This document shows positions 27,589 to 37,575 of a stretch of 64,000 nucleotides of DNA, piece by piece (positions within the stretch are counted from its first letter, which is position 1; every line of letters begins with the position of its first letter). Both the position numbers and the translations under genes were made by a program. A model generated the notes under the pieces. It ran no database searches, had not been told where the DNA came from, and worked only from the letters and a program-made list of their open reading frames with translations. Origin of the DNA: Chromatiaceae bacterium (GTDB lineage: Bacteria; Pseudomonadota; Gammaproteobacteria; Chromatiales; Chromatiaceae); assembly GCA_019356535.1 (NCBI GenBank), contig CP037918.1, positions 2,202,315 through 2,266,314 on the forward strand, given 5' to 3'.

Positions 27589-28047
27589 TCATCGTTGGGT
27601 GTGGAAATCGTCGAGAATTCGCCAGCTTCGCCCACCCCCTTCAAGGTGCAGGGCGAACTGCCAGTGCATCCGCCTTTGACTGCATACCGGCAGGATAGTT
27701 TCGCCTTCCCAGCGTCCCGGGCCGGCGGGTTCCAGGCGCACGCGATTGGGCGCCATCCGCATGTTCAGCCCGGTGATATCGCCAGCCAGTGGCCTCCAGC
27801 CGGCGCGGTCGATGGTCACCACCACGCGCACCGGCTGCATCAACGGCACCGGACGGGGCGTCAAGGTCAGCGTCAGCATCGCACCATCGGGCAGCGCATG
27901 CCGACAAGGCCCATCCGAAAGATTGCAGGCCAGCGCCGGCCCGATGTGTGGCACCTCTTCTTCCGGTACCGACAGATACCGTGCACCAAAAAATCCGGCC
28001 AGACCCAGCAACAGCACGCCCACCCAGGGCAACAGGGACCTTGTCAC
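27589..28047 (-). CDS. Membrane-anchored periplasmic protein, unknown function
   Basis: A 152-residue protein with one N-terminal membrane segment (SLLPWVGVLLLGLAGFFGARYLSV) and a beta-rich periplasmic part with four Cys residues (CNLSDGPCRHAL, LPVCSQRR). The layout (TM, then an Ig-like fold with RPVPLMQPVRVVVTIDRAG and FALHLEGGG) recalls FixH-like or copper-delivery accessory proteins, but I cannot assign it. It is 47 bp upstream of the c553-like gene, which suggests a role in cytochrome or metal handling. Confidence 0.6.
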   Translation of the reverse strand: MTRSLLPWVGVLLLGLAGFFGARYLSVPEEEVPHIGPALACNLSDGPCRHALPDGAMLTLTLTPRPVPLMQPVRVVVTIDRAGWRPLAGDITGLNMRMAPNRVRLEPAGPGRWEGETILPVCSQRRMHWQFALHLEGGGRSWRILDDFHTQR

Positions 28048-28099
28048 AACTACCTATCCCCCTTCAATCTGCCGATGGTTGTAGTCCGGGCACGCCACG

Positions 28100-28849
28100 T
28101 CAAACCTCACCTTCTGCCCATGCACGGCAATCCGCCAGCCGCGCGATCTCCTCATTGCTCAGCGCACGCCAGCGCCCCGGCGCCAGTTCAGGATCCAGCA
28201 CCACCCCGCCGACCGACTCCCGATGCAGGCGCAACACCCGGTTGCCCAGCGCTGCAAACATGCGCCGCACCTGGTGATAGCGCCCTTCGTGCAGGATCAC
28301 CCGTGCACGGCGCTCATCCAGGCGCTCGAGCCGAGCCGGACGAGTCGGCCGCTGCTCGCCACGCAGCACGATACCCTCGGCAAAGCGCACCTCAGCCTCT
28401 GCCTCCAGGGGCTCGGCCAACTCGGCCACATAAGCCTTGGCGCAGCCGCGTCGCGGCGAGGTCACCGCGTGCGACCAGTCGCCATCGTCAGTGAGCAGGA
28501 GCAGGCCGGTGGTGTCACGATCGAGGCGACCAACGATATGCACTCGCGCGGCCAACTCGGGTGGCAGCAGATCAAGCACCGTGGCATGAATGGGGTCGCG
28601 CCGGGCACACACCAGTCCGCTCGGCTTGTGCAGCATCAAGTAGACGGGACCCGCCAGTACCACCGGCTCGTCACGCCAGCGCACCGCCGCATCAGGTGGC
28701 ACACGCAGCGCGGGGTCACGCACCACCTCACCATCGAGGGTGACGCGCTGCTTGCGGATCTCGATCCCGGCCTGCTTGCGTGACAGACCGGTGGCCTGTG
28801 CCAGCAGGCGGTCGAGGCGGATGAAATCTCTGGACGAGGATCTGTTCAT
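28100..28849 (-). CDS. RsuA/RluE-family rRNA pseudouridine synthase
   Basis: A 249-residue enzyme with an N-terminal S4 domain (IRLDRLLAQATGLSRKQAGIEIRKQRVTLDGEVV) and the pseudouridine synthase core YLMLHKPSGLVCAR, with catalytic Asp in VGRLDRDTTGLLLLTDDG and the C-terminal GRYHQVRRMFAALGNRVLRLHRESVG. Members modify one uridine in 16S or 23S rRNA. RsuA is the best fit by sequence character. The ATG at 28849 is 8 nt from a minus-strand TATGCT -10 box; the open frame upstream of it is not used. Confidence 0.88.
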   Translation of the reverse strand: MNRSSSRDFIRLDRLLAQATGLSRKQAGIEIRKQRVTLDGEVVRDPALRVPPDAAVRWRDEPVVLAGPVYLMLHKPSGLVCARRDPIHATVLDLLPPELAARVHIVGRLDRDTTGLLLLTDDGDWSHAVTSPRRGCAKAYVAELAEPLEAEAEVRFAEGIVLRGEQRPTRPARLERLDERRARVILHEGRYHQVRRMFAALGNRVLRLHRESVGGVVLDPELAPGRWRALSNEEIARLADCRAWAEGEV

Positions 28850-28900
28850 GGCGCGCAAGCATAGCGCCCGTGCGGCCCTGCCGACTACAATAGCGCCATG
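28849..28900. promoter_or_regulatory. Second divergent pair of -10 boxes abutting ATGs
   Basis: The gap between the two divergent starts is 48 bp. On the minus strand TATGCT (28863-28858) is 8 nt from the pseudouridine synthase ATG at 28849. On the plus strand TACAAT (28886-28891) is 6 nt from the ATG at 28898. No Shine-Dalgarno box fits in either leader. It repeats the layout seen at the yidD start. Confidence 0.45.
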
Positions 28901-29242
28901 AAATTCTCGCAACTCGCCATCGGACAACGCTTCGCCTGGCAGGGGCAAACCTGGGTGAAATCCACGCCCCTGCAAGCCGACCCCGTCGAAGGCGGAAAAC
29001 GGCGGTTGGTACCACGCTCGGCAATGGTCGAGCTGCTGGAAGCCGACTCCGAAGCCGACACCCCGCCGGCACGTCCATCACATATCCCGCTGGAGCGCCT
29101 GGAAGAGGCGATGGACGTCTTCGGTCGCGAACTCGCCGATATTGTCACTGGCAGCGGACTGGACGCCGAGACCTGCACCCAGACCCTGCGTCAGGTGCAG
29201 AAGGCCTTTGCCCGACTGCGCCACCGCCTGGATCTCGACTGA
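28898..29242 (+). CDS. Conserved hypothetical protein, first gene of the lut operon
   Basis: A 114-residue soluble protein that I do not recognise. The N-terminal part (MKFSQLAIGQRFAWQGQTWVKSTPLQADP...RRLVPRSAMVELLE) looks like a small beta domain; the C-terminal part is helical. Its TGA shares one base with the ATG of lutA, so it is translationally coupled to the lactate genes. It has a predicted leaderless start. Confidence 0.65.
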   Translation: MKFSQLAIGQRFAWQGQTWVKSTPLQADPVEGGKRRLVPRSAMVELLEADSEADTPPARPSHIPLERLEEAMDVFGRELADIVTGSGLDAETCTQTLRQVQKAFARLRHRLDLD

Positions 29243-29976
29243 TGACCAAAGAGACGCGCGAAGTCTACGTCTTCGGCACCTGCCTGATCGATCTGCTGCG
29301 CCCGGAGGCCGGGATGGCCGCGCTGCGTCTGCTCGAGCGCGCCGGTTTCCACCCCATCTTCCCGCAGGCGCAAAGCTGTTGTGGTCAGCCGGCCTTCAAC
29401 AGCGGCTACCGGCGCGAGGCGCGGGCGGTGGCACGCGCCCAGCTCACGGCCTTCACGCGCGAGCTGCCGGTCGTGGTGCCCTCGGCCTCCTGCGCCGGCA
29501 TGATCCGCAACCACTGGCCCGCGCTGTTCGCCGGCGAACCCGAGGAGACGCAGGCCCGGGCTCTGGCCGCGCGCACCTTCGAGCTGTGCGAGTTTCTCGA
29601 TCGCGCCGGGCTGGTACTGCAAGATCGCGGCGAGTCGGTGCGTGTCGCCCTGCACCACTCGTGCAGCGCGCGCCGCGAGACCCGCACGACCGCCTCCGCC
29701 GAGCGCCTGCTCACGCAGCTGAGTGGCGTCGAGTGCCTGGCGCCTGCACACGCCGAAGAATGCTGCGGCTTCGGCGGCACCTTCGCCATCAAACAGGACG
29801 CACTCTCGGCAGCAATGGCCGACAGCAAGTGCGACGCGCTGCTCGCCACCGGCGCCGAACGCCTGATCTCGCAGGACGCCGGCTGCCTGCTGCACCTGCA
29901 GGGTCGGCTGGCGCGGCGCGGCGACGCCCTGCCGGTGCAACACATCGCCGAATTCCTGTGGGAGCGCATCGCATGA
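29242..29976 (+). CDS. lutA: L-lactate utilisation protein LutA (Fe-S oxidoreductase)
   Basis: A 244-residue protein with two cysteine-rich CCG domains: QSCCGQPAFNSGY and EECCGFGGTFAIK. With LutB and LutC it forms a membrane-peripheral complex that oxidises lactate to pyruvate. The order lutA-lutB-lutC is intact and each gene overlaps the next. No lactate permease or GntR regulator is in the window. Confidence 0.9.
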   Translation: MTKETREVYVFGTCLIDLLRPEAGMAALRLLERAGFHPIFPQAQSCCGQPAFNSGYRREARAVARAQLTAFTRELPVVVPSASCAGMIRNHWPALFAGEPEETQARALAARTFELCEFLDRAGLVLQDRGESVRVALHHSCSARRETRTTASAERLLTQLSGVECLAPAHAEECCGFGGTFAIKQDALSAAMADSKCDALLATGAERLISQDAGCLLHLQGRLARRGDALPVQHIAEFLWERIA

Positions 29977-31400
29977 ACGTGCCCGGCCCGATGACAGCCC
30001 TGCGCGCCCGTGTTCGCGAGGCGCTGGGCAAGGCCCCAGTGCGGCGCAACTTCCGCGCCGCGATGGACGGCATCCGCGCCAAGCGCGCGGATGCCCTCCC
30101 CGATGCCACCGACTTCGCGCAGCGCCGGGCACGCACCGCCGCGATCCGTGCCCGCGCACTGGCCCGCCTGCCAGAGCTGCTCGAACGCCTCGAGCAACGT
30201 CTCGAGGCCAACGGCATCCGGGTGCACTGGGCTGAGGATGCTGCACAGGCCAACGCCATCGTGCTCGATCTGCTGCGCCAGGCGGGCGCGCGCTCAGTGA
30301 TCAAGGGCAAGTCCATGGTCAGCGAGGAGATCGGCCTCAACGACGTCCTCGGCGAGGCCGGCATCGCGGTGGTGGAATCGGACCTCGGCGAATACATTGT
30401 GCAACTGGCTGGCGAGCCGCCCTCGCACATCGTCGCGCCCGCCATCCACAAGAACCGGCACGAGGTGGCGACCCTGTTCCAGGCCCATCACCCGCAGCGC
30501 GAAGCCACTGAGGACATCGAAGGCCTCACCGCCGAGGCGCGGCAGGTATTGCGGGCGCGCTTCGCCCAGGCCGACGCCGGCATCTCCGGAGTGAACTTCC
30601 TGGTGGCCGAGACCGGCACCCTGGTGCTGGTGGAGAACGAGGGCAACGGCCGCCTGAGTACCAGTGCCCCACCGCTGCACATCGCGATCACCGGCATCGA
30701 GAAGGTGATCGAGCGCCTGGACGAGTTGCCGCCTCTGCTCGACCTGCTCACCCGCTCGGCCACCGGCCAGCCGATCACCACCTATGTGAATTTCATCAGC
30801 GGCCCGCGGCGTGCCGATGAACTCGACGGCCCGCGCGAGGTACACCTGGTGCTGCTCGACAATGGGCGCGCGCGCATCCATGCCGACCCCCTGTTCGCCG
30901 ACACCCTGCGATGCATCCGCTGCGGCGCCTGCATCAACCACTGCCCAGTCTATGTGCAGGTCGGCGGACACGCCTATGGCAGTGTCTATCCCGGCCCCAT
31001 CGGCGCCCTGCTCGAACCACAACGCCTGGGGCTCGAGGCCGGCGGCAGCCTGACTTCCGCCTGCACCCTGTGCGGAGCCTGTGGGGACGTCTGTCCGGTG
31101 GCCATCCCCTTGCCCGGTTTGATCAACCAGCTGCGCGCCGAAGGCGTCGAGCCTCGAACCGACTCACCGCTCCCCGATGCGGGCCGCCTGCGCCACCGCG
31201 GCGAGGCATTGCTGTGGCGACTGTGGGCGGCGATCTACGCCCATCCTCGCCGCTACCGCTGGCTGGCCCGGCTGCTCACGGCGCTGCGCAGGCTCGCGCC
31301 GCGGCGGCTCGGCGCCTGGACACGCTGGCGCGAGGCACCGCGACCGGCGGCACGCGATCTGCACCGACTGGCGCGCGAAGCGGGGTTCTCCGATGAATGA
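29973..31400 (+). CDS. lutB: Lactate utilisation protein LutB (ferredoxin-type)
   Basis: A 475-residue protein: an N-terminal LUD domain (KGKSMVSEEIGLNDVLGEAGIAVVESDLGEYIVQLAGEPPSHIV, ISGVNFLVAETGTLVLVENEGNGR) and two [4Fe-4S] ferredoxin sites, CIRCGACINHCPVY and CTLCGACGDVCPVA. The ATG at 29973 overlaps lutA by 4 bp; the frame is open upstream inside lutA. It overlaps lutC by 8 bp. The C-terminal tail is Arg-rich and amphipathic, which may help bind the membrane. Confidence 0.93.
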   Translation: MNVPGPMTALRARVREALGKAPVRRNFRAAMDGIRAKRADALPDATDFAQRRARTAAIRARALARLPELLERLEQRLEANGIRVHWAEDAAQANAIVLDLLRQAGARSVIKGKSMVSEEIGLNDVLGEAGIAVVESDLGEYIVQLAGEPPSHIVAPAIHKNRHEVATLFQAHHPQREATEDIEGLTAEARQVLRARFAQADAGISGVNFLVAETGTLVLVENEGNGRLSTSAPPLHIAITGIEKVIERLDELPPLLDLLTRSATGQPITTYVNFISGPRRADELDGPREVHLVLLDNGRARIHADPLFADTLRCIRCGACINHCPVYVQVGGHAYGSVYPGPIGALLEPQRLGLEAGGSLTSACTLCGACGDVCPVAIPLPGLINQLRAEGVEPRTDSPLPDAGRLRHRGEALLWRLWAAIYAHPRRYRWLARLLTALRRLAPRRLGAWTRWREAPRPAARDLHRLAREAGFSDE

Positions 31401-32031
31401 AGCACGCAACCACATCCTGAAACGCTTGCGCACCGTGCAGCGCGAGGCGCCGGATACCAACGCGCTCCCCGCGATAGCGGGAGCCGACGCCGAAACGCTG
31501 ATCACCCGATTCCGTACCGCCCTCGAGGCCGTGCGCGGCGAGGTGCATCGCCTGCGCGACGGCGACTGGATGGGCTGGCTGGCGCGCGAGCTGCCGGCGC
31601 GCGGGGTCAGCAACCTGCTCGCCGGCACCGGGAAGATCGGCCACACCTTGCAGACACATCCCATCCCGGGCGTGACCCTGCATCGCTACGACCGCCCGGT
31701 GGAGGACTGGAAGGACGCGTTGTTCGAGCACATCGATGCCGGCATCACCGGCTGCCGGGGGGCGATCGCCGCGACCGGCAGCCTGATCCTCTGGCCCGGC
31801 CCGGAAGAGCCCCGGCTGTTGTCGCTGGTGCCGCCATTGCACATCGTGCTGCTGGATGCTGCGAACCTGCATGCCGACCTGGCGACCGCGATCCGCGCCC
31901 AGGGCTGGACACAGGGCCTGCCCACCAACGCCCTGCTGATTACCGGCCCGTCCAAGACCGCCGACATCGAACAGACCCTGACCTGGGGCATCCATGGCCC
32001 GCGCGAGCTGGTCGTGCTGGTCCTTGGCTGA
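31393..32031 (+). CDS. lutC: Lactate utilisation protein LutC (LUD domain)
   Basis: A 212-residue LUD-domain protein (GITGCRGAIAATGSLILWPGPEEPRLLSLVPPLHIVLL, NALLITGPSKTADIEQTLTWGIHGPRELVVLVLG, the family's typical end). It is the third subunit of the LutABC lactate oxidation system. The ATG at 31393 lies inside the end of lutB. It ends 12 bp before the convergent TerB-like gene. Confidence 0.9.
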   Translation: MNEARNHILKRLRTVQREAPDTNALPAIAGADAETLITRFRTALEAVRGEVHRLRDGDWMGWLARELPARGVSNLLAGTGKIGHTLQTHPIPGVTLHRYDRPVEDWKDALFEHIDAGITGCRGAIAATGSLILWPGPEEPRLLSLVPPLHIVLLDAANLHADLATAIRAQGWTQGLPTNALLITGPSKTADIEQTLTWGIHGPRELVVLVLG

Positions 32032-32043
32032 ATCAGTGGCTGA

Positions 32044-32490
32044 TCAATCCCCGCCCGCCTCGTGGCGCGCGCGGATGAACTGGCTGTGCGGCACGTACAG
32101 CAGGTCAGCCAGGCGACGTATCAGGTGTTCCTCGTAGTGATGGATGTGGCCGTCGGCCCAGGCCACCGACCAGAGGTCGTGCAACAGACGGTATTTCTGC
32201 TCGGGCGAGAGTCGACGGTTGAGGGTGTCCAGCCAGGCATGCAAGGAGACACCTTCGGCCGATTCGCGACGCGCCTGTTCCAGCAGTTCCTCAAGCGCGG
32301 CAGGCTCCAGCTCCCAGCGCATGCGCAACAGCTCGCGCAGGCGAGCAAACTCTGCCTCGTCGAAATCGTGATCGGCCTGCGCTACCTCGAACAGCAGCAC
32401 CGCACTGGCCAGGTGCAGGGCGCGCTCATCGTCCGGCGTTTCGTCTTCAGCGGCCTGCAACCAGCCCGCCACCCGATCGAGCAGACCCAT
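32044..32490 (-). CDS. TerB-like tellurite-resistance family protein
   Basis: A 148-residue all-helical protein of the TerB superfamily: ASAVLLFEVAQADHDFDEAEFARLRELL, then KYRLLHDLWSVAWADGHIHHYEEHLIRRLADLLYVPHSQFIRAR, both with the acidic DxxxxxxE metal-binding-type pattern. Function unknown in this setting. The ATG at 32490 is 1 bp from the CDGSH gene stop, so the two form an operon. Confidence 0.8.
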   Translation of the reverse strand: MGLLDRVAGWLQAAEDETPDDERALHLASAVLLFEVAQADHDFDEAEFARLRELLRMRWELEPAALEELLEQARRESAEGVSLHAWLDTLNRRLSPEQKYRLLHDLWSVAWADGHIHHYEEHLIRRLADLLYVPHSQFIRARHEAGGD

Positions 32491-32491
32491 T

Positions 32492-32737
32492 TCAGTCGTC
32501 CAGAGCCTTGTGGGTGCCGTCACAATACGGCGGTGTGGCGGTGCGCTTGCAGCAGCACATGCCACGCTTGCCGCCCTTCTCCTCGCGGAAACCAAGCGGC
32601 TCGATGCCGGTGCCCTGGTGTGAACCGTCGCAGAAGGGCTGGGTCTTCGAGCGCCCACAGGCGCACCACCAGTATTCCTTACCGGCCTCGAGTTCGACGA
32701 TGGTGGGCTTCTTCTGTGCAATCACGGGTTCCGTCAT
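32492..32737 (-). CDS. CDGSH iron-sulfur domain protein
   Basis: An 81-residue protein with two CDGSH sites: [16 protein letters not shown] and [16 protein letters not shown]. Each is expected to bind a [2Fe-2S] cluster with three Cys and one His. Bacterial two-motif members are soluble redox or iron-handling proteins. The ATG at 32737 is preferred to an upstream in-frame start at 32758. It is co-oriented with TerB. Confidence 0.88.
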   Translation of the reverse strand: MTEPVIAQKKPTIVELEAGKEYWWCACGRSKTQPFCDGSHQGTGIEPLGFREEKGGKRGMCCCKRTATPPYCDGTHKALDD

Positions 32738-32838
32738 GACACTATCTCCTGGCTGCAATTGACCATCATCAAAACATACTGCCCCGTCACGGGCTACCCT
32801 GAGAGCGTTCCGACTGTTGCGTACAGGAGGCAGTGACG

Positions 32839-32967
32839 ATGGACGTATTCAGCGAACTCTTCAACGACTGGACCGGCATCCTCACCCTGGCGGTGCTCAC
32901 CTTCATGCTGGGCATGGGCGTGTTCTACCTGTTCTATTTCCTGCGCAAGTCGGGCGAGGACGGCTGA
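32839..32967 (+). CDS. DUF3149-type single-pass membrane peptide
   Basis: A 42-residue gene: [19 protein letters not shown], then a membrane segment ending in [14 protein letters not shown]. The pattern (short N-terminal amphipathic part, GIxxLAVxxFMLGMxVFxxxYFLRK) is that of the DUF3149 family of tiny inner-membrane proteins. A very strong GGAGG box sits 8 nt before the ATG. It lies between the divergent CDGSH gene and the convergent thiC gene, whose stop codon is 25 bp away. Function unknown. Confidence 0.75.
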   Translation: MDVFSELFNDWTGILTLAVLTFMLGMGVFYLFYFLRKSGEDG

Positions 32968-32992
32968 CCCCCACCGCGACCGCGAACCGCCG

Positions 32993-35020
<2,028 letters not shown>

Positions 35021-35163
35021 CTTTCCCGAGAAGTCTACTCGGAATTGCCTGCGCAACATAGTCCACCCTTATTACCCCTTCAGCCTTCTGCCCACTTTGC
35101 TTGCCCACCGCCGGAATTCCCCTTAGGCTTACGCCGGCTCATTCGACCGCATCGGAGATTGGT

Positions 35164-35823
35164 ATGCTGGCACCAGACACCGACAAGGCCCGTTTCAACA
35201 TGGTGGAACAACAGATCCGCCCGTGCGAGATCCTTGACGAGCGCGTGCTCGAAGTCTTCAAGACCATTCCGCGCGAGCATTTTGTGGATGAGGAACAGCG
35301 CCCCCTGGCCTTCGCCGATATCCAGCTGCCGCTGCCCAACGGCGAGGTCATGATGAAACCCCTGCAGGAAGGCTTCATGTTGCAGGCACTGGACGTGCAA
35401 CCGGGCGACCGGGTGCTCGAAGTCGGCACCGGCAGCGGCTTCGTCACCGCCTGCCTTGCTCATCTTGGCGGCAAGGTCACCAGCTACGAGATCGATCCGG
35501 AACTGCACGCACGCGCTGCCGAGCGCCTGGCTGCTCTGGGCATCGAGGCCGAGCTGGTAACAGGCGACATCTTCGCCGCGGAGCTCCCCGAGCGCAGCTT
35601 CGACGTGATCGCAGTCACCGGCTCGCTGCCACAACCCAGCGAACAGCTGGAGCGCCTGCTCGCCCCCGGTGGCCGGATGTTCCTGATCAAGGGCGAACCG
35701 CCGGTGATGTGCGCCATCCTGGTGACCCGCGCCGAGGACGGCACCCTGCTGCGCAAGGGCCTGTGCGAAACCCTGCTGCCGCCGCTGAAAAACGCCCCGC
35801 AGCCGGAGCATTTCACCTTTTGA
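35164..35823 (+). CDS. Protein-L-isoaspartate O-methyltransferase family protein
   Basis: A 219-residue SAM-dependent methyltransferase: RFNMVEQQIRPCEILDERVLEVFKTIPREHFV, the SAM-binding motif DRVLEVGTGSGFVTACLAHLG and the later FDVIAVTGSLPQPSEQL. It is the Pcm-like paralog that in many gammaproteobacteria precedes a rhodanese gene, tolC and waaA. The region VTGSLPQPS replaces the usual TAAxxxxP of true Pcm, so the true substrate may differ. The ATG at 35164 is used. Confidence 0.85.
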   Translation: MLAPDTDKARFNMVEQQIRPCEILDERVLEVFKTIPREHFVDEEQRPLAFADIQLPLPNGEVMMKPLQEGFMLQALDVQPGDRVLEVGTGSGFVTACLAHLGGKVTSYEIDPELHARAAERLAALGIEAELVTGDIFAAELPERSFDVIAVTGSLPQPSEQLERLLAPGGRMFLIKGEPPVMCAILVTRAEDGTLLRKGLCETLLPPLKNAPQPEHFTF

Positions 35824-36134
35824 AGAATCTCTCTCCTCGCGAGCTGGAAGCGTGGCTGCGTGAACACCAGCCACAGCTGCTTGACGTGCGCGAGCCCTGG
35901 GAATACACCATCTGTCACCTCGAGGGATCGGAACTGGTGCCCATGCGCGAGATTCCGGCCTGGGCCGAGACCGCCGATCCCGAGCAGGAGATCGTAGTGA
36001 TCTGTCACCACGGTATCCGCAGCCGCCAGGTGGCGATCTACCTGGAGAGCCGGGGCTTTCGCAATGTCATCAACCTCACCGGCGGCGTCGAGGCCTGGGC
36101 GCGTGAGGTCGATCCGCAGATGGCGACCTATTGA
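35820..36134 (+). CDS. Small cytoplasmic rhodanese-like protein
   Basis: A 104-residue single-domain rhodanese (GlpE-like): QLLDVREPWEYTICHLEGSELVPM and the active-site loop VICHHGIRSRQVAIYL, with the catalytic Cys. The TTG start at 35820 overlaps the upstream stop (TTGA), so it is coupled to the methyltransferase. In the usual order tolC comes next; here a repeat and then convergent waaA follow. Confidence 0.85.
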   Translation: MKNLSPRELEAWLREHQPQLLDVREPWEYTICHLEGSELVPMREIPAWAETADPEQEIVVICHHGIRSRQVAIYLESRGFRNVINLTGGVEAWAREVDPQMATY

Positions 36135-36173
36135 GGACAAACATGCCCTCGCCTCGGGCACGCACCTCCTACA

Positions 36174-36228
36174 CAGTAGGAACGGCGTCCCCACCGCGAA
36201 CATTCGGCCCGAGGACGGACCTCTTACA
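36174..36228 (+). repeat. Cloverleaf REP-like repeat, copy B
   Basis: The sequence starts GTAGGAACGGCGTCCCCACC, then GCGAACATTCGGCCCGAGGA, and ends ACGGACCTCTTAC. The outer arms GTAGGAA / CTCTTAC nearly pair and two inner arms can form small hairpins, giving a cloverleaf. It fills the gap between the rhodanese and waaA stop codons and also overlaps the very end of waaA. Confidence 0.6.
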
Positions 36229-37489
36229 TCGAGTTTCCCTCTTCCTCCAGCAAGGCATACAGTCTTTGCAAGGCCCCCCGGTTACGCTCGACCAGGGCGC
36301 GTCCCGCCTCGCCGGCCGCCGCACGCGAGCTGGCATCAGACAGCCAGTCACCGACCACCTCGGCCAGGGCCACGGCATCACCGACCTCGCGCGCGGCCCC
36401 GGCCTGAAGCAGCATGCGGCTGATCAGGGCGAAGTTGAAGGTGTGCGGCCCGAAACAGACGGGTACGCCCTGTGCTGCGGCCTCGAGCATGTTGTGACCA
36501 CCAACCCGCGCCAGGCTCCCACCGATGAAGGCAGCGTCCGCCGCTCCGATCAGCACCGGCAGCTCGCCCATGGTATCGGCCAGATAGACAGGATCGTCCG
36601 CCCCCGGCAGCTGCCCGGCCGAACGCCGCACCGGCTGGTGCCCGGCACGAATGATCTGAGAGACCACGCGGTCGAAGCGTTCCGGGTGACGCGGCACCAG
36701 GACCAGCAGGGCCTGCGGCAGACGGCGCAGCAGCAGCGCATGCGCGGCCAGTGCAATCTCCTCCTCGCCCTCGTGGGTACTGGCCGCAATCCACACCGGC
36801 CGTCCGGCCCAGTGACGGCGCATCACCTCCACCTGTTCCACCACGCTGGCGACAATGGTCATGTCGAACTTGATGCTGCCGGTCACCACCACCCGCTCCC
36901 CGGGCACCCCAACCTGGCGAAAACGCCGGGCGTCGTCCTCGGTCTGTGCCGCCACCCGATCGATATCAGCGAACACCCGGCGCGCAAAACCGCCAAGCCG
37001 CTGATAACCGCGCAGCGAACGCTCCGAGAGCCGGCCATTGGCCAGCACCGTCTCGATGCCCCGCGCACGGCACAGGCGCAGAAGGTTGGGCCAGATCTCG
37101 GTCTCGACCATCAGCAGGCGTGCCGGTCGTACCCGGTCGAGAAAACGCGTCAGAAAGGACGGCAGATCCCAGGGCATGTAGGCATGCAGCACCTGATCGC
37201 CGAACAATCTGCGCACCTGGTCCGAGCCGGTGGGTGTGGTGGTGGTGAGGGTGATCGCCTGTTCCGGATGCGCTTCCAGCAGCAGCCGGACCAGCGGAGC
37301 GACGGCCTGGACTTCACCCACCGACACGGCATGGATCCAGACCCCGCCGGCAGCCGGCGAGATCTCGGTGCGACCGAAACGCTCGCGCAACCGATAACGA
37401 TAGGCCGGCGCACGGCGGCTACGCCAGAGCAACCGCAACAGTGCGAGCGGCAACGTCAAGGTCAGCAGAAGAGTGTACAGCGAATACAT
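36224..37489 (-). CDS. waaA: Kdo transferase WaaA (KdtA)
   Basis: A 421-residue membrane-anchored GT-B enzyme that adds Kdo to lipid IVA. N-terminal anchor (MYSLYTLLLTLTLPLALLRLLWRSRR), then RFGRTEISPAAGGVWIHAVSVGEVQAV, MPWDLPSFLTRFLDRVRPARLLMVETEIWPNLL, IAASTHEGEEE and FIGGSLARVGGHNMLEAAAQGVPVCFGPHTFNF, all standard. Convergent with the rhodanese gene and divergent from the lipid A acyltransferase gene. In many relatives tolC precedes it; here tolC is absent. Confidence 0.96.
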   Translation of the reverse strand: MYSLYTLLLTLTLPLALLRLLWRSRRAPAYRYRLRERFGRTEISPAAGGVWIHAVSVGEVQAVAPLVRLLLEAHPEQAITLTTTTPTGSDQVRRLFGDQVLHAYMPWDLPSFLTRFLDRVRPARLLMVETEIWPNLLRLCRARGIETVLANGRLSERSLRGYQRLGGFARRVFADIDRVAAQTEDDARRFRQVGVPGERVVVTGSIKFDMTIVASVVEQVEVMRRHWAGRPVWIAASTHEGEEEIALAAHALLLRRLPQALLVLVPRHPERFDRVVSQIIRAGHQPVRRSAGQLPGADDPVYLADTMGELPVLIGAADAAFIGGSLARVGGHNMLEAAAQGVPVCFGPHTFNFALISRMLLQAGAAREVGDAVALAEVVGDWLSDASSRAAAGEAGRALVERNRGALQRLYALLEEEGNSM

Positions 37490-37561
37490 TGCGGGTCGGG
37501 CGCGCGTCCGTACCGGGAGCGCACCAGACTACCCGAGCGGCGCGCCGGGCACCAGCTGCGC

Positions 37562-37575
37562 TACACTGCGCGCCC
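37562..37575 (+). promoter_or_regulatory. -10-like box abutting the lipid A acyltransferase ATG
   Basis: TACACT (37562-37567) is 8 nt from the ATG at 37576; the 8 nt are all G/C and hold no Shine-Dalgarno box. This is another member of the predicted leaderless pattern. Confidence 0.4.
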
